A stretch of DNA of 64,000 nucleotides, from contig NQMI01000012.1 of the NCBI GenBank assembly GCA_002270565.1, positions 473,119 through 537,118 of the forward strand, written 5' to 3'. This DNA is from Stenocarpella maydis. Its lineage: Eukaryota; Ascomycota; Sordariomycetes; Diaporthales; Diaporthaceae. Below are positions 43,581 to 54,500 of this stretch, piece after piece. Made by a program: the position numbers and the translations under genes. The stretch's first letter is position 1. The number at the start of each line of letters is the position of its first letter. The notes below the pieces were generated by a model that was not told where the DNA came from, made no database searches, and worked only from the letters and a program-made list of their open reading frames with translations.

Positions 43581-43802
43581 CTATTTCCATCCGTCAGCAC
43601 GCATGTAACCGAGGGCTTTTTCTAGCGCGTACAGGGAAAAGCCAAACCGTTGGATGCTCGCAGATGACCAATCGACAATGCCTGTGATCTCGCCGTCATT
43701 GGGATTGATTAGCATGTTTATTTCGTTGTATTCACCGCCAAAGCAGAATTGCCCACCATGAAGGAAAAGAAAATCATTATATAAAGCATCACCTAGGCTC
43801 AT
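43581..43802 (-). pseudogene. Aminoglycoside-phosphotransferase-like (APH) gene fragment
   Basis: A 73-codon piece carries the catalytic-loop/metal-site neighbourhood of fungal APH-family kinases: HGGQFCFGGEYNEINMLINP and DGEITGIVDWSSASIQRFGF, where D in the I-V-D-W motif is the magnesium-binding aspartate and the H-x-D-x-x-x-x-N loop has been altered (no H-G-D). The N-terminal ~250 residues and the C-terminus are missing. A relic lying 69 bp from the MULE's right duplication. Confidence 0.6.
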
Positions 43803-45059
43803 GTTGGCTTACTTAATTGTTTATGAAAGTCAATACATAATTACTAGTTCCACATACATAACGTTAAGAATATAAGAAGGCATCTAGCTACAATTAAATA
43901 ATCAATGTATATCGTTCCGGCTTGTCAGCTCTACACCAGTTGGGAGCATTCATTTCTGCGCGCTGGCCTCAGCCACCATCTATCTCTGCCCAGTGACGTC
44001 AATCTGACTGAGAAGCTAAAGGTTTGTATAACATCCAAGAAACAAGATCATCCAGCCTATTTTAAGTAGTGTATAAATCTCGGCTCGTCCCCCAACTTTG
44101 TCTCAAGAACCATTGCAGCACTACGGAGGCACAGTTTAGACCACACTTCCACAGCTTACGCGTTTTGTCGTCTACGATGGGCCGCCAGGAGTGGGAGGAT
44201 TCCCTCAAAGCTAATCGACGCAAGACTGAGAGAGCTCGCGTAGGCTTTAACGGCAGACTTAACGGCGGCTTTGGGCTCTCCCGTGAGCAGAGATGGAACT
44301 GGCAAGTCGACGAAGCATTGCGCTCTCTGCCAGCGCAAGGAGTCGGGGATGCTCAGTTGGACTTCCTCGAATAACCGCGAGGGATGGACGGCCCACGTTT
44401 TAAAAGATTCTTCCACGCTATCAAATCGAACAATGCACTGGTCAACGCAAAAGACACCAACAGAGAGCGGTGGCTCGGGGTCTTGTTGTGAGTGAGGTTC
44501 CATACTTGTGTCACTTATGCCTCAAGAGCGCTAATCTGGTATCTCGGAGTTTCTTTACCGAGCCCGAGGGGCGCCCGTCGCCAGAAGCACTCGCTCTCCT
44601 GCTCTCACACTGCACCATGGGCCATATTCACAGCAGTGACCCGGCCCCAAGCGGTTTGAACCAAACCATCTCTGGTGCTGCAACACTTCAGCCCCGGGAA
44701 GTTCTCAAGTTACGCATCAAACGTGACGAAAAGCGGTGTATCTGCTCTCTTCTGTCGTGCTATCTGGATGAGGAATGGGAGAGGGAGAGGCCCCTGAGAC
44801 TCTGGCCCTATCCTTGTTTCAAACGCCAAGAATTCTTCAAAGACAGAGAGCCAATTACGATACAGTTCATGTTCCGTTACGCGGTCCTCTCAGAAGCGAA
44901 GAATGGTACGAAGGCAGATCCTCCGAGTGTTTGGCCGCAGTCGTTACGCAGCATCCCGTCCTTTCGCCAGGCACGTACGGGGGCTTTTGGCGATCAAGCG
45001 ACGTCCATCGTTGAACGGCGACATCTTGTTTTCATGAAATGCTTCCCCCGCGGTCATGA
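43803..45059. other. Unresolved region upstream of the CorA-like relic
   Basis: Two long frames are present (44069-44374 and 44470-45102, plus strand) but neither resembles a family I know. They may be 5' exons of the CorA-like gene in damaged form. One segment, HPVLSPGTYGGFWRSSD (~44955-45005), sits in the frame that would lead into that gene. Confidence 0.35.
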
Positions 45060-46090
45060 GGCTCTTGGCGGGGCCCAGAACCTCCATACCATTTTACGTT
45101 AATCTCGCTTGGCCCCCTTCGACGCAATGAATTACATGAAGCTGTCTTGGGCGTTGGAGAAGACGAGGCCAGAAAGACTGGTGACCTAGCGCCTGTCATT
45201 CTCTTCATCAAGTACCTGCGTCGCCTCTTCGTTGCCTACACAGAAGAATGGGACGATGTTCTAGCACGTATAGATCGGGAAATATCTTTCAAAGTAAGTT
45301 GACTGCAAGACTCTCGCATCAACCCGCCACGCCAGGACTGATGAATGCGCGGCCGACCGCAGCTCAGCGAAATTGAAGACTATTCCGAGGGCTCCCAGAA
45401 CCGTGCTATGATGTACGATGACGCATCTCACACCACCAGCACGGCCTATATCAAGCTCTTCCAGGTGCTGCTGACCCTCGAGGGCATGGTGAAGGAGACG
45501 CTGGCTGATTTTCGCGACTGGCACTACAAAGTCGTCACGACCCTCGAGGGCCCTAGCCACACATTTGAGGATAGCCACTTGCAAAATACTGTCGGTGAGT
45601 GGCGAGAATGGGGCAAAAGGCTCGAGGCAAGACTCACTGGAGTACGGCAGAGAATCGCCGACAAGCGGGCAGATGTTCAGAGCCTAAGTGATAATGTCCG
45701 TTCTAACCTCGCTGCAAAGTTTCTTTGCGTCAGAGTGCTCTTGCGCCACGTTCATTGAGCTCCTGGACTAAACAACCTTGCGTATAAACAGATGTTCAAC
45801 GCCACCTCTATTAATGAGGCACGCCAGAGCACGGTTTTGAATCAGCTTGTGCTGGTTTTCACCATCGTGACGGTGGTGTATACGCCCTTGGGACTTGTGA
45901 CGATGAGATCGTTCGTCCCCTCATTCTTGAATGGCTGAACTGAGTGAGCTTGAAGGCTTTCTTTGGCATGAACAACATCCAAGAGGGAAGTGCCTTGTCC
46001 TCATCCTGGGTCCCGTTCGGATGTGTTCTCACCATAGTGTGCCTAACCACCTACCTGGTCACCTTAGTCTCTGTCTGGTGGCTCGGTTAG
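45060..46090 (+). pseudogene. CorA-like Mg2+-transporter-type fungal gene, 3' half readable
   Basis: Four exon-like segments join in phase: 45060..45293, 45363..45695, 45792..45896, 45956..46090. They give SWRGPEPPYHFTLISLGPLR, a helical coiled region (LSEIEDYSEGSQNRAMMYDD ...), then MFNATSINEARQSTVLNQLV, LVFTIVTVVYTPLGL and AFFGMNNIQEGSALS with a second membrane helix. The G-M-N motif is the pore signature of CorA channels, and the two closing helices fit the fungal CorA-like family often found with ankyrin or HET proteins. Introns (69, 96 and 59 nt) have GT...AG ends, but the last donor (GTGACG) is weak. An in-frame TGA at 45057-45059 blocks the 5' side. Either a pseudogene or a gene whose first exons I could not find. 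Confidence 0.5.
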
Positions 46091-46630
46091 ATCAAGTTAG
46101 GCAAAGAACTTCGGGAATACGTCAAGGGCGTGGCAGGCTAGAAAGAGTCCAGGAGCTTTTCGAGACTCTGTCACAAGATCAACTAGCATTGATAAGTGTG
46201 CAAAAATATCATAACTACCCCATAGAGCTTAGTAAAATGAGATATCCTTGGACATGGTAACGGCTGGACTGGCATGCGGACGGGGCCGGCTAGAAAGGCT
46301 TCATTTCTTATTCTCGCATACTCTACTTCATGACGCTTACCAGGTTGACGGGCGTGAACAACATAATAGTTTACTCAGCACGTGAGCTCCATGGCACGTA
46401 CAGCGTCATCGTAGAACCAGGCCCCGCCTCCCCATTAGCTTAGTAATTAAAAGGTTTTATCCGCTGGGGGCTCAATGCCGAAAGTAAGAGACCTGCGCCA
46501 GGTCGTTCCAAATCTTGTTTCTTGTTTCGCTCGCTATGCACGTAACTCCAACGACCCAGCAAATCACAGATGTTCCGTGTATCCTTGAAAACGCCCCCCA
46601 CACCCCTTTTCAAACACATTTCCGCGTCCC
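46091..46630. other. Convergent intergenic region
   Basis: No gene, repeat or RNA signal seen; 3' flanks of the CorA-like relic and the second exchanger gene. Confidence 0.5.
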
Positions 46631-48334
46631 TTATAGGCCCAAGACAGACCGCCTGTGCGCCTCGCCAGCCTGCGCGCCCTCCGCAGCGCCCGCCTCGCCC
46701 GGCGCGGGGGTGGGGTTATAAAACGCGGCGATGGCAATGATGACATAGACCACGACCAGCAGGAAGCCCTCGAGGTAATTGCTCTTTTGGTCGCGGAGGA
46801 AGTTGCCCACGGTGATGATGGCGAGGATCAGCATGGCGAGGTTGAAGACGTCAAAGTCGAGCCCCATGTCAAAGTTCATGCCCCAGCCGACGATGACGAT
46901 AAAGGGCCCGTTGAAGAGGGCGGTCTGCAGGGTGGCGCCGAGGACGTGCGACAGCGCCAGGTTCATCTGGTTGTCCCAGGCCTCGTCTGCGGCCGTGATG
47001 TGCTCGGCGGCCTTCTCGACGAGCGGGACGAGGATGAGGCCCATAAAGGGGTCCGAGATGCCGTGGTCGCGGACGATGTAGTGGATCTGCTGCACGAGGA
47101 TCACGGCGATGAGGCTTACCAGGCCGATCCTGTTGGCGTGGGTGTTAGTGGCCAGTCTGATGTCTTCCCTTGTGGGAGGAGAGGGTGGGTGCAGATACGT
47201 ACGACACCAGAAGCGCAATAACACATTCAGTTAGGGTGAGTTTTGCCTTGTGGGCGTCCTTGTGGGCGTCGTGGTCACGCTCTTCGTCGTATTCAAAGAC
47301 GGCTTCGTAGATACTATGGTGCTACACGCAGGGCTGGTCAGTAGCACACCCCTGCTTTTGGTTGTGAATATTAATATTGAATGGACCTACAGTGTGCCCC
47401 ATGAACCAGACGTAGACGACGTAGGCGATGATCAGCATGACGGCCGTTGCGCGGGAGACTTGCAGCACGGTGGTCTTGAGGGCCTCGGCAGTCTGTCCCT
47501 GGGTCTTGATATGGTCATGTTAGCGCGACGGCGGGTGATGAGAGATGCTCGCCCAGGGGCAGGCGGGGATGACGCCAGGATACTTATTAAGCTTCACACG
47601 TGACCCTCATGAGGCCATGAGAGGGCGAGAGGGCGAGAGGGATTGGTATTGCTTACATTCTGGAAGGCCAGTGTGAAGACGGTAGGCACGGCGATACCGA
47701 TGCCGGCAGTGAGAAGCAGACCGCAGCCAGCCTCGGTGATGGCCTCACTAAAGTGGGACTCATCGCGGCGCATGCCGGCGGCCCAGAAGCACATGCCCAG
47801 ACAGAGCAGCAGGTTTGCCAGGATAGAACCCAGGATGGCAGCCTTGATGATCTCCTCGTTCCTCTCGCGCACGAGCAGCACCAGGAAGAGGATGATCTCG
47901 ACGATGGAGCCGAGGGTGGTCTCGACGAGGACGCCCACGACGAGGGGCAGCTTGCGGCCGAGCTCCTGGCCGGCGAAGCCGATGAGGTTTGCGCAGGGGA
48001 CCATGGCGATGTAGGCGAGGACGAAGATGGCGAGGTGCTGCGCGGGGAGGGCAAAGTTGACGCCGATGGCGGCGGGGACGACGGGCCACAGGATGTTGAC
48101 GAGCGACGAGGCGAAGCACGAGGAGCGCCAGGCGATGCTGAAGAACTCGGTGCCGAAGCCGGTGCGGCCGCTCTCGCCGGCGGCCTTGATGTGGGGGGTC
48201 ACGGTCGAGTTGCCGTTGCCGTCGTCGTACTTGTGCCGGACCGGCTGGTGGCGCGGCAGCGCCGGGTCGCGCGAGCCGGACTTCTCTGCGGCAGCCATGT
48301 TGTTGCTCCGCGAGGACGTCGACTGCCGTGGCAT
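46631..48334 (-). CDS. Divergent CAX-family cation/H+ exchanger
   Basis: Four exons, complement(46631..47129, 47203..47321, 47391..47504, 47657..48334), 469 aa. The frame is open to a GTG at 48367, but MPRQSTSSRSNN at 48334 is the first ATG. About 11 membrane segments in two halves match CAX antiporters, and WGMNFDMGLDFDVFNLAMLI is typical. The two ion-binding repeats deviate: the first reads TTLGSIVEIILF where canonical CAX has F-G-N-A-V-E-L, the second PLVEKAAEHITAADE instead of P-x-V-G-N-A-A-E-H. The acidic Glu is kept in both, the Asn is lost in both. So it may carry another ion, have changed affinity, or sit in another membrane. Introns are 152, 69 and 73 nt with good GT/AG ends. The canonical paralogue is at 9.7-11.6 kb. 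Confidence 0.85.
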
Positions 48335-50014
48335 TGTTGTGCCGGAGCCAGGGCGGTGATGTGTCACTCAGCCAGCCGAGCAGAGAAACAAACAGCCGCG
48401 CCAAGCCAGGCTGGAGGCTTGGATCCTGGGGACAAGATGGGGATTAGCAACGTCTTGTCGGGCGAAGGAGATGAGAGAGGAAACAAGGTAGACCAGACCA
48501 CGGACGCTCTCGGCAGGACAGCAGAGGCAGGAACAGCAGTCTTCAAAAAGGGAAGGGAGATGCGCCAGTGACTCTGACTACTCCGTACTGCGTAGAACGG
48601 GTGTAACTCAAAAAGCAAAGAACGGTGAGGTAGGTGAGGCCAAGCCCTGGAACATGGACGAATAAACACCAGACACATGCCTGAGTGGCCAGCGGCGGCC
48701 TCATCACCACTCGCGTATTGCTTGGCTCCCTGCTCAGGCCTCGCTGCCGCCGTGTCTCGTATTAGACACTCCGTTTTTCTGGGGGGCCTGCAGGTGGGCT
48801 ACAGGGTGGCAGAATCCCACAGGGCCGTCGAGCAGGAATCCATTGGGGCCTTGGCGGCTGTTTCAGTTGGCTGCTCGCATCGGCTCAGCAGGGGGCGGCT
48901 TGTCCATGCCCTGGCCCAGAGGGCCTAATTACGTCGCTGCATGTGCGACCACCCTGACAATTGCTTGGGTGCGACAAACTCACCGCCTGCATGATGCAGC
49001 AGGCCTGCGGGCTGCCGCTGCCGCTTGCTGCGCTGTCGAAGAGGGCCTTCTGGGGGCCCACGTTCTAGACCCCGAGGCCAGGCGCCCCAACGTGTGGGTA
49101 TATCTAGTGTCCATGTCCAAGGACGGGGTAGATAGACTACCTGCCAGGTATCCACTGCAGCTCGTGAGGCGAGATTGGCCTGACCTGACCTGAGCCGGGC
49201 TGACAATCACTCTTTTTTGCCCATGGTCAACAATGGAACACTGAAGGAATATATATCGTATATATATATATCGTATATATATATATCGTATATATATATA
49301 TCGTATATATATATATCGTATATATATACACCAAAAACTTTAACTAGACTGCCGCAGAAGCTCAAGACCGGGCTGCATCAGCCGCCTGTCCCCTCCGGGC
49401 CTTCGCCCGACGGCCTGGTCCGCACCGACACATGCCAGACAACAAGATGACGTCTGACCGCACGACAAGCATCGCACAAGCATCAGCCAAGCATCAGCTC
49501 CGGAGACACCAAGCCGCTCGGCGCAAGGCTTGTCGGCGGCCGGCCTGTCTCTGGACGAGAAAGGAACTTCTTCAGCTGATCAGATAAACGTGTGCTTGGA
49601 TAAGATTGCACCTTGGCATTTTCAATATCCTCATGAGGCCCGGCCGAGGACGTTGGTGTAGTTATGATGCATCTCAACTAACTTAGAAATACATATATAT
49701 ATATTACCGAAGCAACGTATCTGTCACATGGATAAACGAGTACCTATCCGATAGTATAGAATCAAGATGAAGGAACCCTCAAGTAGATACGTACGGACTA
49801 AGTAGACTACCTAGGTACTCCACTATAATAGCTACAGCGGCCGTGTGCTCCTTAGTCAGCAGCATCACAAGTTCGCCTCCAGTTCACTCTACCCTGTGGC
49901 AGCTAGCCCGGAACAAAAGCCCTCCCACGCTACACGGTCGCCCCGGATCGACCTCGTGGCCCGCCGTCGCTGCCGCCCGAGAACAACTGCCCAGCCTCGT
50001 ACACACATGGGCTA
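48335..50014. other. 1.7-kb intergenic region with a 15-bp tandem repeat
   Basis: Upstream of the divergent CAX gene. It holds the TATCG-containing array at 49257-49330 and no supported gene; long antisense-like frames at 48677-49193 lack family features. Confidence 0.5.
49257..49330 (+). repeat. 15-bp tandem repeat CGTATATATATATAT
   Basis: CG dinucleotides recur at exactly 15-bp spacing (49257, 49272, 49287, 49302, 49317) in a pure TA background, giving about five units. Confidence 0.9.
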
Positions 50015-50476
50015 CTAGACGCTCGCGCACGGTTTGATGTGCCCCCACTGTGCCTCCTTCGTGGCCCCCCAGAATGCAGCCTCGACCATCCCCTTGTTGC
50101 ACCAGTTGCCGGTATGGAAGCCCCAGTGGAGTGTCCTGTCGATGTCCTGGTAGCAGCCGTGCGGCGACGTGACCAAGCAGAGGGGCCCCGTCCTGAGCTC
50201 GTTCCAGAGCCTGTCGCACACGTGACCGAACTTTTCGGTCTCGGGGAGGTTAGGGATCTTGATCTCGTAGTGGAAGCGCCAGAACGGGAACATCTTCCTG
50301 TCCCTGGTGCAGGTTGGGTGCAGGATGGGCCCCGCAGCCTGGCTTTCAGGCTGTTCTGTCACAGTCTGGTTGCCAAGAGGTGCTGTGACAGTATCATTAT
50401 CGACGGGTGCTGCATCGATGGTGGTGGCTGAGCAGAGAAGAACAAGTATGGAAGCTGCGTGGGCGAGGGGACGCAT
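50015..50476 (-). CDS. Small cysteine-rich secreted protein (153 aa), effector candidate
   Basis: Single-exon gene. It starts with a clear signal peptide, MRPLAHAASILVLLCSATTI followed by DA|APVDN. The mature ~130 residues contain six cysteines (HPTCTRD, GHVCDRL, GPLCLVT, PHGCYQD, GNWCNKG, IKPCASV), enough for three disulfides, many tryptophans and aromatic residues, and two N-glycosylation sites (NDTV, NQTV) close to the N-terminus. No known catalytic motif is seen. Size, secretion and cysteine number fit fungal secreted effector-like proteins, but this is inference from composition. It stands alone between repeat-bearing intergenic DNA and the ABCC transporter. Confidence 0.72.
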   Translation of the reverse strand: MRPLAHAASILVLLCSATTIDAAPVDNDTVTAPLGNQTVTEQPESQAAGPILHPTCTRDRKMFPFWRFHYEIKIPNLPETEKFGHVCDRLWNELRTGPLCLVTSPHGCYQDIDRTLHWGFHTGNWCNKGMVEAAFWGATKEAQWGHIKPCASV

Positions 50477-51584
50477 GGTGGATGGCTTGTCACGTTTCGG
50501 TCAACGACGGGAGGGTGGAGGGCTGTGTCAAGGGCTGCGATAGGACCGGATTGGGCTTGCTCCAAGCAAAACATGGGCCTCTGAGGACAGAATCCAAGCT
50601 GCTGCTGTTGGGTCTACCGGCCTGGGTGCAGGCAACATTTATGACATCTCATCGGGACGTTTACCGTTCAATAACCGAACAAGCGCGCGATAGCTTATTC
50701 GCGTGCCCACACCGGTGCTGTGCCATGGACAGCTGGTTTGCGGCCATCAGGGAGCTGTGACCAATCCAGCTAATCTTGGGTGTATAATTTGGTTAGGCGC
50801 CAAATCTCGTCGCATGCAATAGTCGCTATCCACCATTGCCTCTTCCGAGGTGACGTCTTGGACTGGCCTGTGTGTGCGGACATCATCGGCCTCGTTGCCA
50901 CCATCGTGAGGATATGAAACAGGACAGAAGCTTTATAGTGCAGTCGCCATATTAGTAAGGCTAGGCTACTATGCAGGGCGTGGTGTCATATTCTGCTCGT
51001 ATAGCTCAGTGGTCTTTTCTCACGACAAGTGCTTGCTAGAAGCGTGGCGGCGGCGGCGTGTCTTTGACTTTTAGAGCAAGGTGGCTGGTTAGGATCAGAG
51101 AGCTAGGCCATGAAAATATTTTCATGAGACTTCTGCCCCCAAAACTATTTCTGGAGCAATGTTGTGGTATCTTTATTTCCACAGGGGCCTCTTACTTGGC
51201 GGTTCTCGACAAAGAAAAAAGCCATCCACCCACTGAGCACTTGCTAAATTGAGCGATTAAAGTACGGAATAGCAGTCTTCCTCAGTGCGCAATTCCGACT
51301 GGGTGCGGACAGGAATAGAGCTAGAGCATGGTGTTGCAGGCCATCAACGACAATGGTACTGATTTTCTACCAGCCTAAGAAAAGACATCTATATTGGGGA
51401 ACTGAGCATTAATAAGAAGGTCCAGCTGGGCATAAATGATATGTAAACCAACAAAGTGTCCGAGGCTGTGGTTTGAAACTAACCAGGTTTAAACAGGTTG
51501 TTGGACCCTTCGTTTCCTCCTCCTTATATAACTACCTGGCTAACATACAACAGATGAACATTATTGGTAATATGACCACAATAT
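50477..51584. other. 1.1-kb intergenic region
   Basis: Upstream of the secreted-protein gene and downstream of the ABCC gene. No gene or RNA is supported; a tRNA A-box-like string near 51002 was rejected. Confidence 0.5.
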
Positions 51585-54500
51585 TCAGTCCGCCCGCCCA
51601 GCCCGCCGGCTCGCATCCCACAGCTCCCTGAACCGGCTCCCAGGCCGCGCAAGCAAATCCCGCGGGCGCCCCTCCTCAGCGACGCACCCCTTCTCCAGCA
51701 CCACGACGCGATCAAAGTCCACAATCGTCTCGAGCCGGTGCGCGACAGACACGACCGTGTGCAACGCAAAGTCCTCCGCCACGACCCTGTGGACAAGCGC
51801 CTCCGTCTCGGCATCGACGCTGCTCGTCGCCTCGTCCAGGAGCACGATTCCGCCGCCGCCGCCGCCGCGCCGCCGCAGGAGCGCGCGCGCGAGCGAGAAC
51901 AGCTGGCGCTGCCCGTGGCTGAGCCTGGACTCGTCGAACGCGGCGCCGAGCCCGCCCGCCTCGCGTGCGGCATCCCAGAGCCCCACGCGGCGGAGCACCG
52001 CCTCGAGGCGGGCGTCACCCCCGGCGTCGGTGGTGGCGCCGTCGCCGCCGCTGCTGTACGGGTCGAGATTCTGCCGCGTCGTCCCCGGGAGGGAGAAGAG
52101 GTCCTGCGACACGGCGATGACGCGGGAGCGGACCGTCTCGCGCGGGAGGGTGGCGGTGTCGACGCCGTCGACGACTATAGCGCCGCGCGTGCTTGGGAGC
52201 AGGCGGAGGAGGGCCAGCAGGAGGGACGACTTGCCGCTGCCCGTGCGCCCGCAGATGCCCACCTTCTCGCCCGGCCGGATGGTCAGCGACACGCCGTCGA
52301 GGGCCCTGTGGCCAAGGTCGTCGCCGTAGCTGGCCGACAGGCCGTTGATTTCGATGGCTCCCCTGGCGGGCCAGTCCCGCGGCGGCTCCCTGTCCTCCCC
52401 CGGGAGCCGCTCGTCGGGGGTCTCTTGGCTGAAGTTTTTGATCCTTGCCACCGCGCCTATGGAGGTCTCGAGCGACGTCCAGAACTGGATGAGGATCTTG
52501 AGGTTCTCTGCGAGTGTGATTAGCTGGACAAGTGAGACTGCCGTCAGCCCTACTGATACCGAGGCCCGGAGCCGGACCGCCAGGCCCACGATGAGCACTG
52601 CCAGCGCCGCCGTGACGAGGTTGAGCACGAGCGCGAGCCACTGCTGCACCATGAGGAGGAGGTAGAAGGGCTGCTGCGACCGGTCGACCAGCTCGTGGTT
52701 CAGCTCCAGTGCCGGCCGGCGCCACCCGAACGCGCGGATCGTAGGCAGGCCCGACAGCGTCTCGAGGAACTGCGTGTACACGGGCGCCTTGTGCTCCAGG
52801 TCGAGGAGCCGGAGCTGCCGCGACGTGCGTAGGTAGCCCCGCTGGATGTAGACGAAGACGGCGGCCAGGAAGGGGAAGCTGATGGCGATGTACCCCGTGG
52901 AGGACGCGATCAGGGCGGCGACTCCGATTGTGCTCAGCAGGTTTGCCCCAGTCACCAGAAGCGCGAGTGGGAGCGACCTGTCGATGATGCCGATGTCTTG
53001 TGAGAACCTCGTCGTGATCGCGCCGATGTCTGTGCTGGTGAAAAGTGAGAGGGGAGCCCTCACCACAGCATCCAGCAGGACCTGGTGTAATCGTAGTCCC
53101 GTCCTGGATGCCACGAAAAGCATCCCGAACATGGCGACGAGGCCAAAGCTGACGACTCCTAAGGCCTGCAGGGCCGAGTAGATTCCCAGGTAGTACCCAA
53201 TATGCTGGTTGGGATGCACGGCATTCGCTTCCGACCAGAAGTTCAGCCAGACGGTTGAAAACGTAGAGACAAATGCCCACGAGATCTCCGACACCAAGAG
53301 CCCAATGGCAAAGGGTATCCCAACGGCCTTGAGGAAGAAGCCGTAAACCGCCGAGTCACCTCGCTGTCTGCGCTTATCTTCCGGTTCAGCGGGCTTTGGC
53401 CTGACATGCTTGGCTCTGGCCTCTGGGTCCTGCCCTCTCCGAGCAGGATCGTCGGTTTGCCCAGCCTTATCACTGCTCCCGGCCTCCGAGTCATCATGCT
53501 TGTCAAGAGACGCCACGTACCCTCCAGTCTTTTCCAAAGACGCAAAACCGCCCTGCTCCGCCACGACGCCGTCCTTCAGGACAATGACATGGTCAGAGAA
53601 TGGCAGCAGGTTGACAGACTGGGTAGCGAGGATCACCGTTGTGCCCCACCGGCGCAGCAAGCCCGCTTCCTTGCTAAAGACGCGGCTGAATACGGCACGG
53701 GTGGTGTGGTTATCAAGACCACCGAAACAATCGTCAAAAAGAGCCAACTGTGGCCGGGAGTAAACAGCCCTCGCCAGGGAAACTCTCTGCTTCTGCCCAC
53801 CGCTCAGGGCGATCCCGTTGGATCCAATAACGGTCATATCCCCATCCTCAAGGTTCTCAAAGTCCTTCTCTAGGTCGCACGCGTGCGTGACAAGCCGATA
53901 CAAGTCTTCGTCGTATTCTGAGAAGCCCAGGATATTCTTGCGGACCGTATCGTTGATGAGCCACGGTGTCTGGTCACACCAAGACACCCTGTGTTTGTTG
54001 AGTCTGATCGTGCCTGTGACGTACGGGACTTCGCCGAGAAGACCCTTTAGCAAGGTGGTCTTACCGCTGGCTACGGAACCAATGACCATTGCGAGCTCTT
54101 CCTGCTTTAATGTGAAGCTGACGTCTTTCAACACAGCAGCACCGTCTTGTGACCACTTGAAGCAAGCATCCGCAATTTGAATATTCTTGGTTTCCGCCAT
54201 ATCTTGCCGGCGTAGCAGCACATCGTCGAGTTCAATGCCTTCTTGAAAACGAGGGCTGAGCTGGGCGGTGGAGCTGCGCGAGCCATTACCAGATGGCCGC
54301 GACGACAGTTCCATGGCAACCGCTCTGCCATCAGACCTTGAGGCGGTGGAGAGGAACCTTTCGATCCTCTTCAAACATCCAGCGGCCGCGGTGATGTCCA
54401 ACACCGCCTCGAACATCCAGAACAGCGGCTGCCCGAGAAGAATAATAAGAGAGAGTGAAGAGAACATTCGTGTAGCCTGAAGCGATTCTCCGGAGCTAAT

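Noticed and set aside
46655..48571. Long plus-strand open frames over the divergent CAX gene
   Set aside because: Shadows of the real minus-strand exons; charged low-complexity translations with no family pattern.
49217..49450. Open frame encoding repeated ISYIY
   Set aside because: Produced by the 15-bp TA/CG repeat; not a protein.
50995..51070. tRNA A-box-like string TAGCTCAGTGGT
   Set aside because: No matching B-box (GGTTCRANNCC) follows within tRNA distance and no cloverleaf could be folded.
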